Below, one piece after another: positions 23,301 through 36,900 of a stretch of DNA of 64,000 bases (within the stretch, counting starts at the first letter, position 1; every line of letters begins with the position of its first letter). Both the position numbers and the translations under genes were made by a program. The notes beneath the pieces are model-generated. The model saw only the letters and a list, made by a program, of their open reading frames with translations, was not told where the DNA came from and searched no databases. The stretch comes from Haliclystus octoradiatus (Eukaryota > Cnidaria > Staurozoa > Stauromedusae > Haliclystidae): NCBI GenBank assembly GCA_916610825.1, contig OU744447.1:17569063-17633062 (forward strand). The letters are read 5' to 3'.

Positions 23301-26114
23301 GAATAACAATTGAAAAGCGCCGTTCTTAATCTAGTTGCAGTTACAGTAGGCCTACAGTAAGTTCTTCATAAGTCGAAGTCTATGTGTTTGATATTCTATT
23401 CCCTTAATTTAGCATCAATCGACAAAATTTCATGACATTTTCAACAGCAGAAATTGATTATCATCAAAGCAGCCAAAGTGAAACATTTTTTCAAATGTAA
23501 AACAAAATTGGATTTTCTGAAAATGCGGTAGCAGCCAGCCTTAATGCTGGACTGTATTGTTTTTTCAAGGCTTGTCCGAACATTTCTCTAAAATTTAAGC
23601 TAGTTCGACTGTACTGTATAATACATCACTTTAATTTCAAGGGCATCAAAACTAACCAACAAACCATCTTTTATTCCCAGTTTCCTCAAATCTTTCAATC
23701 CTGAAAATAAGAACAAATAAATTATAATATGAATTAATTTTGTTACTTTCAAGAGGTGGGTCTTTTTATCTAGCCTGATGACTTACCATTTTTCTGACCA
23801 TGAATAAGCGAAATCAATCAAAAGAACAAGTTGAATGAGAATGAAAAGAAAGCCACCAGTCATTCCAATGTAAAGCCACACTGCAGAAAGCACAAAAGAA
23901 TGTCAAATGTCAATTAGAATTATCAATTTTACTCGCACAAAGGGCTTTCTGGGAATCAGGATGTTGGATAACTTTCCGCTATCAGATTTCAAAATGATAA
24001 AAACTCTGAAGAAAGTAATACCAAAGATTTTGAAATAGAACTTGGTTTGACGCATGATGTCATGAATTAAATGCAAGCTTGAGAGCCAAAAACAGTAACT
24101 TTAAAAATAAATATTATTAAAACTATCAAATAAAATGAAAGATCTGAATTTGTGGATCCCACACATATCTTCAACATTTCATAAGTTAAACATAGGATCT
24201 GTTACAGCTTTTAATTGGTATTTAAGTTTGCTGTTTGATCATTCATTGTAATTTTGATATTTTATGAGCTATATTACCGGAAGTGCAATTGAAGTTGACA
24301 ATGTATATTTGAGATTTGTTCAATCATATTGGAATGTGCTACAGCAAGTTATACATAACATATTGACTAATTCTTGCATAAACTCAATTGAGATGATGAA
24401 AATTTGGCAAGCTGATAAACTGTTTTCTCTCATCAACCCCTGTGATCAATTAATCATTCACTAGTAACTTTATGCCCATATATTTACTCTCAAATAAAAA
24501 TTGTTTTGATAATGTCTATCTATCTCTTAATCTCAATTTATGGGTATAATATATATTATGAAAGATTATCCAACCTTGTGAAAAGCTGCCTTTGGGTATA
24601 AAGAATGCAGCAACGATCAGACCAATGAATATCAGTATTTTGAAAAACCAAAACCTGAAAAGAACAGCCACAAAAGGGGGGTCAGAAGGACATTTAAATA
24701 ATTTAATATTTCAAAAACAAATTCAGCCTACACAAAATCAGTGAGTCGGAAGCCGAGCTATTGATTATGCGTAATCAGGATCTGACAAAAAGTTCAGCCT
24801 TCTGGAGTCCTAGAGGCATTCCAACATATTCTTAGCATTTTTTTTTTATGTTTGACCATTAAATTATTAAAAATATCAATTTTCTTCTGAATTTCCTTCA
24901 ACCTTACAGAATCTAGGATTCCTACTTTTGTCGGACCATGTGCTTCATGAAAGCTAGATATAAAAAGACTCCATACCACAGCTGTGTGTTAATCTGAAAT
25001 GTGAAGCTGGTGACTTACCCGTTTTGTATGTTCGCTCTTGGATCTCTAGAACTTTTCACTTTGAGTGTAGCAACAGCCATCAAAAAGAAGAATGATGTCA
25101 TACCAAAACAGACACGATAAACGGCAAGATATCCAACAACATTATCACACTTCTCAGGTGTAAGGCCTATATATGTATTATCACATAAATGAGTTGTATC
25201 TAATCTATCTTTGACGCCAGGTGATAACATAACACAGCAGACAATAAATCCAAGCAATAGAAGCAATGTGTAACAAATTCTTGATGATGTTGACCCACGG
25301 CAAGATGGACATGCCTTGCAGCACATACTACCAGCAGCAGATCCACAGCAACATGCAGCCTACAAAATGATTTACATTGAGAGGACTGTACAACAAAAAC
25401 AATATACAGGGTATAATAGGTTTTTTTAATGATACGTCATGTGCGTAGTCAACCTGACATTGAGGACTGAGAATGTGGATCTGTCAGATGGAATGTGGAT
25501 GATATTCTTAATCTGAGATTTACCATAACTATTTCGAATTTTGGTTGCTTAGGTTGGGTGTAGGGTTGGCAGAAGGACACAGCCCTAGGCTTGATCTAAA
25601 TTGTTTATTCTGACTTGGTAAATTTTGCCACTTAATACAACAATAGCCTACGTTATAAATGAAAAACAATGAACATATCATAGATCTAAGTGAACTGGAT
25701 TCAATGGTTTACAGTTTTATATAGTACAGCTGCGCTTCACTACCCAGTGTTCATTGGGCTGGACTAAATTATACAATAACAGTTAGGCCTACCCAAACTA
25801 CTATAAGTTCATTTCATACTGTGTGTGTAGCCTAATTAGTTAACAAAATAGTTTTGATTCATTTCGAATCAACCAACCACAAGGGGAAATAGGCTTCTAT
25901 ATGTATTCAGATGAACAAAGATTATCCTATAATTAGTTAGTCTAAAGCTACGACGACGTAATAGTCGGACATCATGTTACAACTACAATAACAATGTCAA
26001 TCAGGAAGGAAGGTCGTGCTTATTATGGATTACCTGTGCAGCACACATCCCTCCAAGAGAAGGTACACAACTTGCCAACGAACATCCACCTAACAAACCA
26101 AGAACAGATCCCAT
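17337..26114 (-). CDS. SERINC: SERINC family multipass membrane protein, 13 exons, 463 aa
   Basis: Exons: 26114-26034, 25359-25019, 24654-24575, 23880-23787, 23700-23657, 23290-23214, 21768-21672, 21458-21372, 19881-19767, 19043-18983, 18646-18619, 18254-18107, 17475-17337. All phases match and the sum is 1392 nt. The start [19 protein letters not shown] and cysteine-rich N-terminus are typical. Other signatures are [85 protein letters not shown] and the C-terminal [17 protein letters not shown]. Vertebrate SERINCs are about 450-470 aa with roughly ten membrane helices. They act as lipid scramblases or in phosphatidylserine and sphingolipid metabolism. Which of the vertebrate paralogues it is closest to cannot be said; an invertebrate single-copy pro-orthologue is likely. 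The exon 3 donor (GTTGGA) is weak. Introns hold several MITEs. Confidence 0.95.
18809..18936. mobile_element. TA-flanked MITE, 128 bp, in a SERINC intron
   Basis: It starts CAGTAAAACCTGTGTATGAAGG and ends in the partly inverted AACAGTTATAATACTG, with TA on both sides. The terminal sequence matches the elements near 19529-19690 and at 31398-31574. Confidence 0.6.
19529..19690. mobile_element. Second copy of the TA-type MITE family, in a SERINC intron
   Basis: Contains GGTCAAACCTGTTATAACGG followed by GGTCACCTGTCTGTAATGG, the same repeated sequence as in the 31398-31574 element. The right end is blurred by a TATATA run, so the boundary is approximate. Confidence 0.5.
20870..21000 (+). repeat. 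Dispersed repeat shared with 31815-32180
   Basis: The blocks TTCAGAATGTTC...TGGCAGATTACCACG-TTGCAA and TTTTACGC-AAGGCATGAAACTTGTTACTTG recur in the same order and strand at about 31815-32180 (GTCAGAATGTCTCGACTGGCAG, GCGTGAAACTCGTTACTTG). Probably fragments of one old transposon family. Confidence 0.45.
21003..21209. mobile_element. piggyBac-like MITE with TTAA duplication
   Basis: Flanked by TTAA at 21003-21006 and 21206-21209. Inner ends are AGGAGCAAAAATGACCGGC and, inverted, AGGGGCAAAATTGACCGGC. TTAA target duplication is the piggyBac hallmark. It lies in a SERINC intron and has no coding capacity. A related end is found in the SETD3 5' UTR intron. Confidence 0.75.
24785..24945 (+). repeat. 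Dispersed repeat family copy 2
   Basis: Contains ATCAATTTTCTTCTGAATTT and GGATTCCTACTTTTGTCGG, collinear with the copies at 6838-6985 (inverted), 28205-28390 and 45395-45515. Located in a SERINC intron. Confidence 0.65.
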
Positions 26115-27917
26115 GATTTATTATATTTTGTGTTCTTTGTGCTTCTTTCTTCGATCTAACTTAGAAGCGAATTTTAAATGACTCAAAAATGGCCGATGGT
26201 TTTCTTGTTTTGAGAATTTCATAATTTGGATGTCTTCGATGACGTCATTGAATAAGACTGGACACTAACAGAATGTAGCAGTATCCATGGAAACATCCTT
26301 GAAATCTCAACTTTCGTTTTTTAATAGTATCTCAGTTAAGTCCAAACTTGCAGTAGTGCATACATATACAATCATATGCATTATGCAATTTTTCAGCCAA
26401 GGTGTGATGCACAAATGAAGAATTAGTGAGTTTGGTGCAACGTGTGGTGCATACTAGTGTTAGCATTTGTTTCAAACATTGAGAAAGATTGCAGCTGAGC
26501 TTGAAGAGTTGATCAAGCCAGAATACTGTTAACATTACATACCAGACTTCAGAGTTTGCTGTTTGCGGCCAAGACCTTAAGCGCTGAGCAACAAGAACAT
26601 CAATAATAATATGGACCTTTTGTATTTTCTTTTGCAATTTTCTATACGTAACTAAATCCAGCCGCAGAACAGGAGAAAAGTAACAAAAACTGTGAGTCCA
26701 GCTGCACCAAAATATGATTTGAAATATAACTTGGTCACACAAATTACAAATTTTGCAGACTGGAGATTACATACAAGTAGGCTATAACTGTGGTACTGTT
26801 TATCATATTATGCAGAAAAATACCCCACAACTATAAAAAACCTTTACATTGAAAAGCCCTTATCCAAAACGAGTTTCCTCGTACAATTAATAATTTTTTC
26901 AATGTTCATTCGTAGTTCATTAGACATTATAAGCTCACAATGTGTAGTTTAGAAATTATTCAATTATGTCACAATATGGAGCAAAACATAAACAAATTAA
27001 CGGCTATATCCAGGGCCGTCCCGAGAAATTTTCTTATGGGGGGTATCGATCAATAAATTTGCCGACTTCGCCGGAGTCCGATCCGGATATGTAACCGTAA
27101 ATTGAAAGCAAGTCAAGGTGTAGTATCGGGAGTTGAATCCGCCACATAAAGGTTTGCCATGCGTTTATAATTTGTACATTGACCGAAAATCATCTTCGGA
27201 ATACTTGACGAGCGTAGTTATCAAAAAAATTTTAGGGCCATATTTTTAAGAGATCCCATCAGGCCCAACATTTCTGTCGTCTGTCCTGATCAAATACCAA
27301 AAGTTGAAGACAATATACAGTATTCATGATTTGTGTGGACATGAAAAAATGGACTATAATTAAAAGAACTCTCTTATTTCTACTCTTAGAAAGCGAACAT
27401 CACAATATTCATTTGCCGACTGGAGACATTTCAAGGAAGATTTGCCGACTGACCAAGTCGCCAGGGGGGTGTCATGCCCCCAATACCCCCATACTAGGGA
27501 TGGTCCTGGCTACATCATTTCAGCTCAGAATGCCAAAGGAATCAAACTTGGCAAGCATAATTTGAGCTCCTTTGGCAATCTATGTCAGCAGCCAGTTTAA
27601 CCATCCACATTTGTTTTTTATAAACCTAACGCCTATACATTATTTTAACGCCTATACAATATACATATTATTCCCCCTTTGCTTCTTGAATTATCGAATG
27701 TACAAGAGACTCCACATAAATAAACATGAGAAGGAAAGAAAATAATACAAAATTCTAGCAAATAGAAATACGATCTTTTAAAAATCAAAAAACAATCTCA
27801 TTGCCTAAAATAAAAACGTTTCTGTACAGATAAAGGATTTTTGCCTCCTTTGGCAGCTGAATAGAGATACAACATGTATCATTTACATCATGTGTGAAAT
27901 GTTATTTTGTTGCATAA
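26115..27917. other. Interval between SERINC start and DLG5 stop
   Basis: Both neighbours are on the minus strand, so this holds the SERINC promoter side and the DLG5 3' UTR. A 136-residue open frame at 26332-26742 has no family resemblance and looks fortuitous. A 498-bp MITE occupies 27011-27508. No other gene was seen. Confidence 0.55.
27011..27508. mobile_element. hAT-like MITE, 498 bp, with near-perfect 8-bp duplication
   Basis: It begins CAGGGCCGTCCC and ends GGGATGGTCCTG, imperfect inverted repeats of hAT type. Flanks are GCTATATC (27003-27010) and GCTACATC (27509-27516), one mismatch. Inside, ATTTGCCGACT recurs three times and a G-run (TATGGGGGG) is mirrored near the right end (CCCCCATA). 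Confidence 0.72.
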
Positions 27918-30900
27918 TCATGATATAGACGTAGATGACGGTGACGTAACCCAAAAATCTTTCTTTTGAAATTCATCAACTTGACTTGAGATTTGACTGC
28001 ATATATTTGATAGATTGTTGCCAGTTACAAAGACTAAAAAGATAATAATAACATTTGAATTAAATTAATATTGGATATAAGAATAGGATAATGCATCAAG
28101 GTGAACTTTGGAGAACTATTGGCAGAGCATGATATAATCTTACTAGGGAAAAACCTTGCTACTTTTTGAATCAAACAATCCTTTAACCAAATATCTAGAC
28201 AATAATGACATAATTAGAATTACTGGCATTCGGTGTCTGGCAAAACGTTTAGTCTATCCTGAATCCTACAACATTTCAACATTTTGTTGAGGTTTAGCGT
28301 GTAAATCACAAAAATGTCAATTTTCTGCTGAATTTCGTCTAGCCTTCTGAGATCTAGAAATCTAGAATCCCACTGAAAAAATGCACTTACATGAGTTCGC
28401 CTAAATGATGTCATTGACTTACATGATATGTATGGCTTTAATTCAGTTTCAATGGCCGCAAATGAATCAAAAGATATTTTTGCATCTTTATGATTAATCT
28501 TCTCAGGTATGTAATGACCATCTTTGAATTCCCTAAGAAGTCAAATTATATTAATAGAAGTTAAACATAATCTCATGGATACGTCTCATACACAACAAGC
28601 TTGTAATTTGGGAAATGCTATCAATTTGCAATAATTGCCACTCTGATGAAGGAGTGGTCGTCTCTATAACATGGCCAGCAACCCTTTCAGATATTTTTTT
28701 GTTCTTAAAGTTCTCATTCAACTGACATTATTGTTAAATACTGTATGTCCACATTTCTTCGAGAATCAAGTAGTAAAATTATTCTGTAGACAAGCAATTT
28801 CAAGAAAACAGTTTGATTGGATTCGAGCAATTTGAGAAAAAAGTTTGATTGGATTCGAGCAATTTGAGAAAACAGTTGGATTGCTAATGTGATTCAAAGA
28901 TAACGTAGATCATAATATTTTCTTCTACTATAAATTGCAAGAAGAAATGATGCTACATACATGTAATTCTAACGCACAAAGCTGTGATAATTATGAGGAC
29001 GTACCTTATCATTTTTGGTGATTTAAAATGTATCCATACAATAATTGGATGGAGATGAAGAGGAAGAAGGCGTTCCAAAGCAGAATGATTAACATCAAGT
29101 AAACAATGCTTAGACTGAAATAAAATAAAATAAAACCTGTGAACACTATATCTAACAATCCGCTTTACAATCTGAAAAAATAAGTGACAAATAAAAGCCC
29201 TTATGAACAAGTATAAACTCTACAAAAACGAAAGTTAATTAAATTTTCATTTTTGTGTTAAGTAAATATACATGCCACTTAATCCCTTACAATAAGTAGG
29301 AAACAACTACCTTTTGCATGACGTTTTCAATTGATTCAACAGTGATGCAAGCATAACTTGTTCTTTTGCGTGATAAATTATAATCAATATAAACACCATC
29401 GTTCATACGTTGTTCGATCACTTCCTGTGAAGTTTTCACAATTTCTGGAATAAAATAATGTAGAAATAGCATTTAATACACATCTTACAAAAATCCTGGT
29501 CAATATTTAATCACAATTGTATATTAATATGTTGCAGAGAAATAAGCTGTTACAGTCAAACTTGTTTAAAATCATAGATCTGCAAGATGATGGATCAATT
29601 TTACTGTATATCCAGGTATATCAATATATTAATTCATAGCGAGCGAGTGAGTGAGTGAAAACCTAACATGGCAAATACATGAATTCAGTACAGAAATGTT
29701 TTAGATAGCGATTAAAACATACCAGGAAGACAACGTGCAAATTTGTAAGGTTTTTCCATCACTAGTTTATCACAGATTGGTTGAGCTAATGGACCAAGTA
29801 CAACCACAGGGCGAAGAAAAGGACCTAAACAAGTATGGGAAATAAATTACATCATTGCACAAGCGATGTAATTTAAAATCACAATTATGAAATGTCAACT
29901 TTTACAGAAACTCACTTTCAAGTCGTTGAACATACTCATACGCGATATGACCCATTGCTGAAAATAGAAAAAATTGATCAGAATATTCACTGCTAAATAT
30001 TATGTCCATACAATTGACTTCAACAAATTTCAATGCTAACCAATTGGTGAACCAGGTGAACTTGGGGCTGAGTCTTCTCCTCTTGAGTCGCTGCTCTCTC
30101 TTGAATGACTGATCGCGTAACTATGAGAACCTTTCTTGCTACGACGGAAAAGACCATACCTAGATTTGGCTTTCTCTTCACTGTATGTTGAACAGCGACG
30201 TAGTAGCATTTCCTGTTCAGCCCTACACAAAAGAAATAGAAAACATGAATCACAATACATTGCAAAATTTAACACAAATAAAATAATCTGGGAATGCCAC
30301 AATACATACTTTCTTCGACTTGGTATAGCACCACGTTCTCGTTTCTGTAGTTCCGAATTATCACTCACAAGCATTGCCTTCCAGATACCTAATTGTCCAA
30401 GATGCATGGTATCTGTCACATGAAGAATATCACCACGTTTAAATGACAGTTCATCTTTTCCTTGCGGCATATGATCAAATAATGCCCTGAAAGAAAAGCA
30501 TAGAATGATATCATCAATAAGATTAATGACAAGCATATCTTCATTCAAAGCTGATATGTGATAAAAATTTTGCCAACCGCACACCAGATAAACATAATAA
30601 GATATGAATACTCATATATAAGCATTTTGTTTGCAGGTAAGCTCTGAATTGAAGGAAACGTGGCTGTCTTCGCAGGCTGTGGCAAGTCTGTTTACTGTTT
30701 TTTTTTTATTTATAACTTGAACTCGACTGGAAGTATATTTTCTGGTAGCCTTTTGAGAAACATTAATCTCCGATGTTGACATGTCGACCAAAAGCAACGT
30801 TTTATAGATACCCATAAAATTAGTGGCATTATAAAAGTATGTTATAAAATATATGCTGTTCTAGTAAAAGATGTCTTATCCAGTCTGAACCAGGGTTGAT

Positions 30901-33900
30901 TTGGTGTAAACTTAGTACAGATAGACATTGTAAAACAATTAAAAATATTCTATTGTTTCAACTAAATCCTGATGTAACCATGATTTCTGACTTGGTGTGG
31001 ATATCTCCATAGCACATACAGCGCAATGATTCTACAATTAGGCTACCATTGAAGCTAACAAAAACAAGATGTGTTTTATGTTTACTGTCATCTATTGGTG
31101 TATTACTATAAATAATTACGACCATCAATTGACTTTAAAGCCTCACAGGATGAATGTTGTTCACTAACTTATTATCACATGGAACTCTAAACTCCAAATT
31201 AATACCTGATATAGAATGAGTCACCATTTCCCTCTTGTGCTTTCTGATACCCTACAACAACAGTTAAAATAATTTGAACTCAGGGTATAAACAACAATAA
31301 TTTTAAACGTTTTTCCTATACCAACACTCAATCAGGAGTTCTAATAGAGCAAACCTAGTTTATTATTAAGATAAAAATGACAATATGTATAAAAATACAG
31401 TGAAAACCTGTAAATAACAGCCAGCCACGAGAGGTAGATAAATTGACCACTATAGACAAGTGTCCTTTATATACAGGTTTTATTCAATAGATACATTATT
31501 TTAGCAGTTGCAAGAGTGACCACTATAGACAGGTGGCCGCTGTATAGAGGAGACCGTTATAACAGGTTTGACTGTAATATATTTACCTATAGGATCATAT
31601 TCAACTGACAAAGCAACATTTGAATACGATTTTCCAAGTTCCAAAGTAGATTGTTCAGCTGTTTTATGATTGAAGTCGACATCATTGATCTACACAATGA
31701 AAACATTCACATATATTCAAATGTAATCATATCTTTCCAGTAGACACATCAATATGCTAGATGCCTGGATGACGGTTTAGACAGTTTATAGATCTGCATA
31801 GTATTGACACATTAATCCCGTCAGAATGTCTCGACTGGCAGAATATCACGCTGCAAAATTTGTTGTGAATGAGTTCTAATTTAAATATTTTTTTCATACT
31901 TAAAATGCTTGCATTTCACTATGTTTTTACAACAGATGCTAGTGCTAAGGAATGTTTTGGTATTTGTTATGGAAAATGAAATCTCTTCTTGGAATTTATA
32001 TTTTCGCAATGTTTCTACAAATTAAAAAATAGACTTTTCAAACTCAACTGTATATTTGCGACACATCCAAAATAGCGCTAATACATCGCTCCATAAATAT
32101 ATATTATACTGTACTTCAAATTACACCACCAGACTTTTTACGAGAAAGCGTGAAACTCGTTACTTGTTCTATAAATAATCAAATACGGTGTTAAACGGGT
32201 ACTGTGTGCACATAATTACGTTATATTGATTCCAATAAAGCACAACAGCAACACCAAACACCAACAAAAGATTTGTTTTATTTTATTTTATTTTATTTGA
32301 AATTTCACATCAGAACTAATTGTACAATGAATCATCAATATGAAACATTGTAAAATTAGTTTCTGATGTGAAATTCAAGATATCGTTGGTTTGTCATCAA
32401 TTCATAATACCGGTAAACTATTTTTTGATTGTCTGCATGCCAGAAACTAATGACAAAATGCCAGCTAAAGTAAGATAATTTTTTCACCAGTGAAAGTTTG
32501 GTCATATAAGGAATCTTTCATGTGAACATATAATTGATGAGGCTAGTCCGACACTTGTTTTGTCACTCGTGACAAACCTCTAATATATATTTAACTGTAA
32601 TAAGTGTCATAGCTATACTATAGCAATTATAATAACTCTGAGGGAATCATCTTTTGTCTACCTTGAGAAGGCGATCACCACATTGCACTTCAGTCCTTGC
32701 TGCTATGATGCCATCATGTTGAATTTTTGAAACAAACACGCCAACAGCGTTACCACCAATGATCTCAATTCCAAGGTTAAATGGAGCCTCGTTATGATAA
32801 CTGATTTCCCGTGATGTAAAACCTTTTGTATCTGATTCAATTGAACCTGACATAGGCGCTGCGAGGATGTCCTCATCACTAAAAATTAAAATGGATAATT
32901 TCTGTAACAATCTGTTATAGAATCAATTACAACAAAATGTAACTAACATGCTAACTATAGTTATAACTGTTATAACATATGTATTTAGAATGTTATAAAT
33001 TATCTAATTCTAGCATGTTTCATTTCTGACTCTCATTCTAACTGATATAACAAACATTTTCTTCATAAAACATCTGACAGCAAAAGTCAGTCAGAAAACT
33101 GTTGCCAATGAGTTTGCTGTCAAATTGCTATAGCATGACATTTATTTGGTTGTTAGCGCTGAAATGATTTTGTAAGAAAAAGTGGAGTTCTTATGTAGGT
33201 GGTTGTGAGTAAGCCTACTAATTAATAAGATTGCAGATATTTCATTAAATTTCCTCAAAGCTGTACAACCAGCTTTTATGATTTAAAAGCCAATTCTCCA
33301 AAAAAATTCAGAAGAAAATGATGTGTTCTAGGATTTCATAACGCTATAACTTGTGTCGCACCCTTGCAAAAGCAACTGAAATTGATCAGTTTATCCATAA
33401 TTATTCAACAGCACTGAATCTATGTATTATTATATAATAATAGAGTCAAGAAAGACACACCATTTTCGCTGTTGGTGGTAAAAATGGTGTGTCTATCTTG
33501 ACTCTATTATTATTTACCGCTCTGCTATTTACAAGCATTGAGCACTGTTCACCTGCCAACAATATTTTTAAATTTTTATTAAATTTGAAACATATTGTAT
33601 TGTATTATTATATATATATACTGTGTAGCTGCTATATCTAGGTGAGTGTAACAATGAGGGAGTTGTTTAGTTTCTAAGTGAAAGCCATCTGTATATAGTG
33701 ACAAGTGACCAATTAATTAAATTGTTCAGCTGACTATATACATACATGCCATGTTGTACATAAGAGGTATTGCTGTTTTCTTACGTAATTTCAAAGTGAA
33801 TTGGTGATCCAGGTGATAGATTAGCATCAATTGTAATCTTTGTAAGATCTGAACCATCTGATTGAAGGGAATCCATTCTGGATGGTAAATGATCACTTAC

Positions 33901-36900
33901 TGATGATGGCTCGTTGCTACGGAGATATAAATAGCAAGATTCATAATGTGGAGCAATATTGCAATGGGGGCATCAGCAAGACTGTTGTTACATATTTTGA
34001 CTGTAGACTCTTTTCTGTGAAGCAATATATAATGTAAAACGAATTGGATGACATAAGAAGTCAATGATATTATATTTTGATTTGTACTTTAAATTGTAAA
34101 ACGTACCTGCTTTGATTCTCAAGTGATGCTTCTAAAACGACAATGAAATTAAAAATATAAACTTATGTTATTGCCTGGGAAACCAATCATGCAATCTAAA
34201 TTTGTATTAAATTTATTGATTAAAATAAATTGATATGCAATTGATATGTTGCTTTGAAGGCTGTGTAGTATCTATATATGATACACTATAGAAAATGCTC
34301 GTTATTGGATATCAAGACTCCTGTTTTAAAACGTACACAAAAGAGTGTTATACAAATACACCTTCTCTAAAATTGTGAGTGTTTCAACAGAAGAAAAATA
34401 GTTATGAGGATAAAACAGGGGCAGAAGATAGCCAGAAATCCATTGGATAAAAGTAAAAATATTAACATGTTGCAGACTCTTAAACTCCTTGTAGCTAGGT
34501 TGCACATTTTCTGATGACTTTTGCAAATTTGGGAAATGTTGTTGTTCAACTTACTGGGTATGAAATGCTGCACAAGCATTGTAACAGCGGTATTTGCATC
34601 TGACGATTGCTTGAGAATCAACGCCGCTTGAGCATAATTTGCACATCGAAGATTAATACCGTTATACTAAAATAGAAAAGATGCAAAAGTGAGAAATATT
34701 AACGAAATAAATGGCATCTAAAAGTAACAACAACAATTGATAGCAGCAAACTAAGAACATCGATCATAATAAACAGAGCATTAGCTACAGAACTATCAAA
34801 TGAGAATGTTATACAACTGTTTATGTTCATGGTATATATATATGTATATTAGTACAACCGATGATGTAAATTGCCCTCGTTAAATCAATGTGGCAATGAT
34901 TTACAATACCAACAACAGTTTAACATTAAAATAAATGGAAGTAAGATGCTTTGAGTCAGTTTCATAAATTTTAATTCAATCACAGGATAATGATGACTAA
35001 CAATCTACTGTACCTCAAGAATTTGATCACCATATTGCAAGCCAGAGCGTTCGGCATTACTTCCTTCTGTAACAGCTGCTACAAAAATACCACCATTTGC
35101 TGACTGAGCAATTGAGATTCCAAGTGGATAGGCATTCTTCTCTATAACAACTTGTCTTGGTTGGCTATCACTGAAGTGTGAATAAGTGAAATGAAATCAG
35201 AAGAATACCAGCACTAATGAGTAGATAATGTTAATGTAGGCCTACAGTAATGTATGTTTGGGATTGGCATCATTTATCAGTGATAGAATAAAAAAGTTTA
35301 ATGACCTGTTTCTTATCCCAATTTTTGACTGCATCACAAGAGAGATTAACTGTATGATACGAAAGTGAAACCACGTAAGCGTTTTCCATATTTAATACAA
35401 CAGCAGAAATAAGAGCGATCTACTGCTTATGGTCAAAATAAAAATGATGGAGACATATGTCATTACATACAAACACATTGACTGTTTACCTTTCATCGCT
35501 GATGGGTTGGAAATGTGTTTCAAACATAGGAGCACTTCCTCGTAATTCATCCATTTCATCTTCCATCATATCTCCATTTTCTTCTTCATAAACTGGTTGA
35601 ATGCTGGGGTAAATAGGCTTTGACACTGGTGTTGCTCTATCTGATGATACAGATGAGTTTAAACTTCCATGTGAGCTGCTTGTTCTACCACTGACTGATC
35701 TGTTACTAGCTGGAGGGGTCGGTCTTGAAACTGTCTGAGGGAGACCTCCTGCTTGGAAATGCTCCATCAACTCTACTGCTTGAGGAGGATTGTTACGACG
35801 AATTTTACCAGGAAAAGTACCATAATACTGTTTTTCACTTTTGTAGGGATTTTCTGGCATAGGTGGAATGACCGGTGCTTCAAATGCTTGATCAAATCTT
35901 GAATATTCAGGACTAATGTTTCCAGAAGTGCTGATGGATTGATTACCTGCGCGATTGGATGATGCAGATTGCGGGCGATTCATAACATTATAAACTGGCG
36001 GATGCCTGCTTCGTTTTCCAACACCCCACGTTTGCACATAATTAGCAGATGAATGATGAGATGACGAGAAGCGGTGATCAGAATACATTGCAGTAGTCTT
36101 TTGTGATAGTGCTAGAGGATCTGATCGATTGATATTATGAGGTGATGATGGTGTGACTTTACCGCTACTATCACTTGATAGCAATGTTGAACGTCCAATC
36201 ATACCTGCACTTCCAACTGAATTACTACGAGGAACAAACAGAGCATTGTCAGATTTCATTTGTGATCTTCCAATTAAGTTTGAAGATGTTTCGAGATTAA
36301 GATGTAGATCAGTGCGATCGGCTGATGGCCTCCGTGTTAAAACTGCTGACATGTATGAATTTGATCTCATTGGAGGTGGGGGAGTGGCAGAAGATGAGCG
36401 AACTTCGTCTGTTCTTGCTTCCGCACTGACAAATAAAGTTGATGCTGTATTACTAATTGGTAACTCCAGTTGTTTAGCTTGTTTATCTTTAGTTAGCAGT
36501 TCTTTCAGGATTTTCTCCCTTTCTTCGTCAGTTAATATTCTTTCTGAGTGTGATGTTAAATGATTATCTCTATCAGTATAACTGGATGGTGTATTGACAG
36601 CAGAGCTACAACGAACATGAACAGGACCAAGAAGAGAGTTGGCCTTGACTCTATATGCCATTGAGGGGACAGGGGCTGATGGACTACGGAAATGGGCAAC
36701 AATGGGTTGTCTCTCTTCGTCAAGACTAGACGTTTGATGATCTGAGATCCCAGCAGAACCAGTCTTTTCATGATAAGCTAATAAATCTGTCAGACTACGA
36801 CGTGATGAACGACGGCTGGCATTGTCTTTGAATATTGTTAAGCTAAGGGTACTAGTTTTGAGCAAACGCTTTGCATCTTCATAAGGAAGATGGTCAACTG

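Noticed and set aside
26332-26742. A 136-residue minus-strand frame upstream of SERINC
   Set aside because: No recognisable domain, and composition typical of translated AT-rich non-coding DNA.
36153-36563. A 136-residue frame on the plus strand
   Set aside because: It is antisense to the Ser-rich linker exon of DLG5, whose frame and splice sites are well supported.
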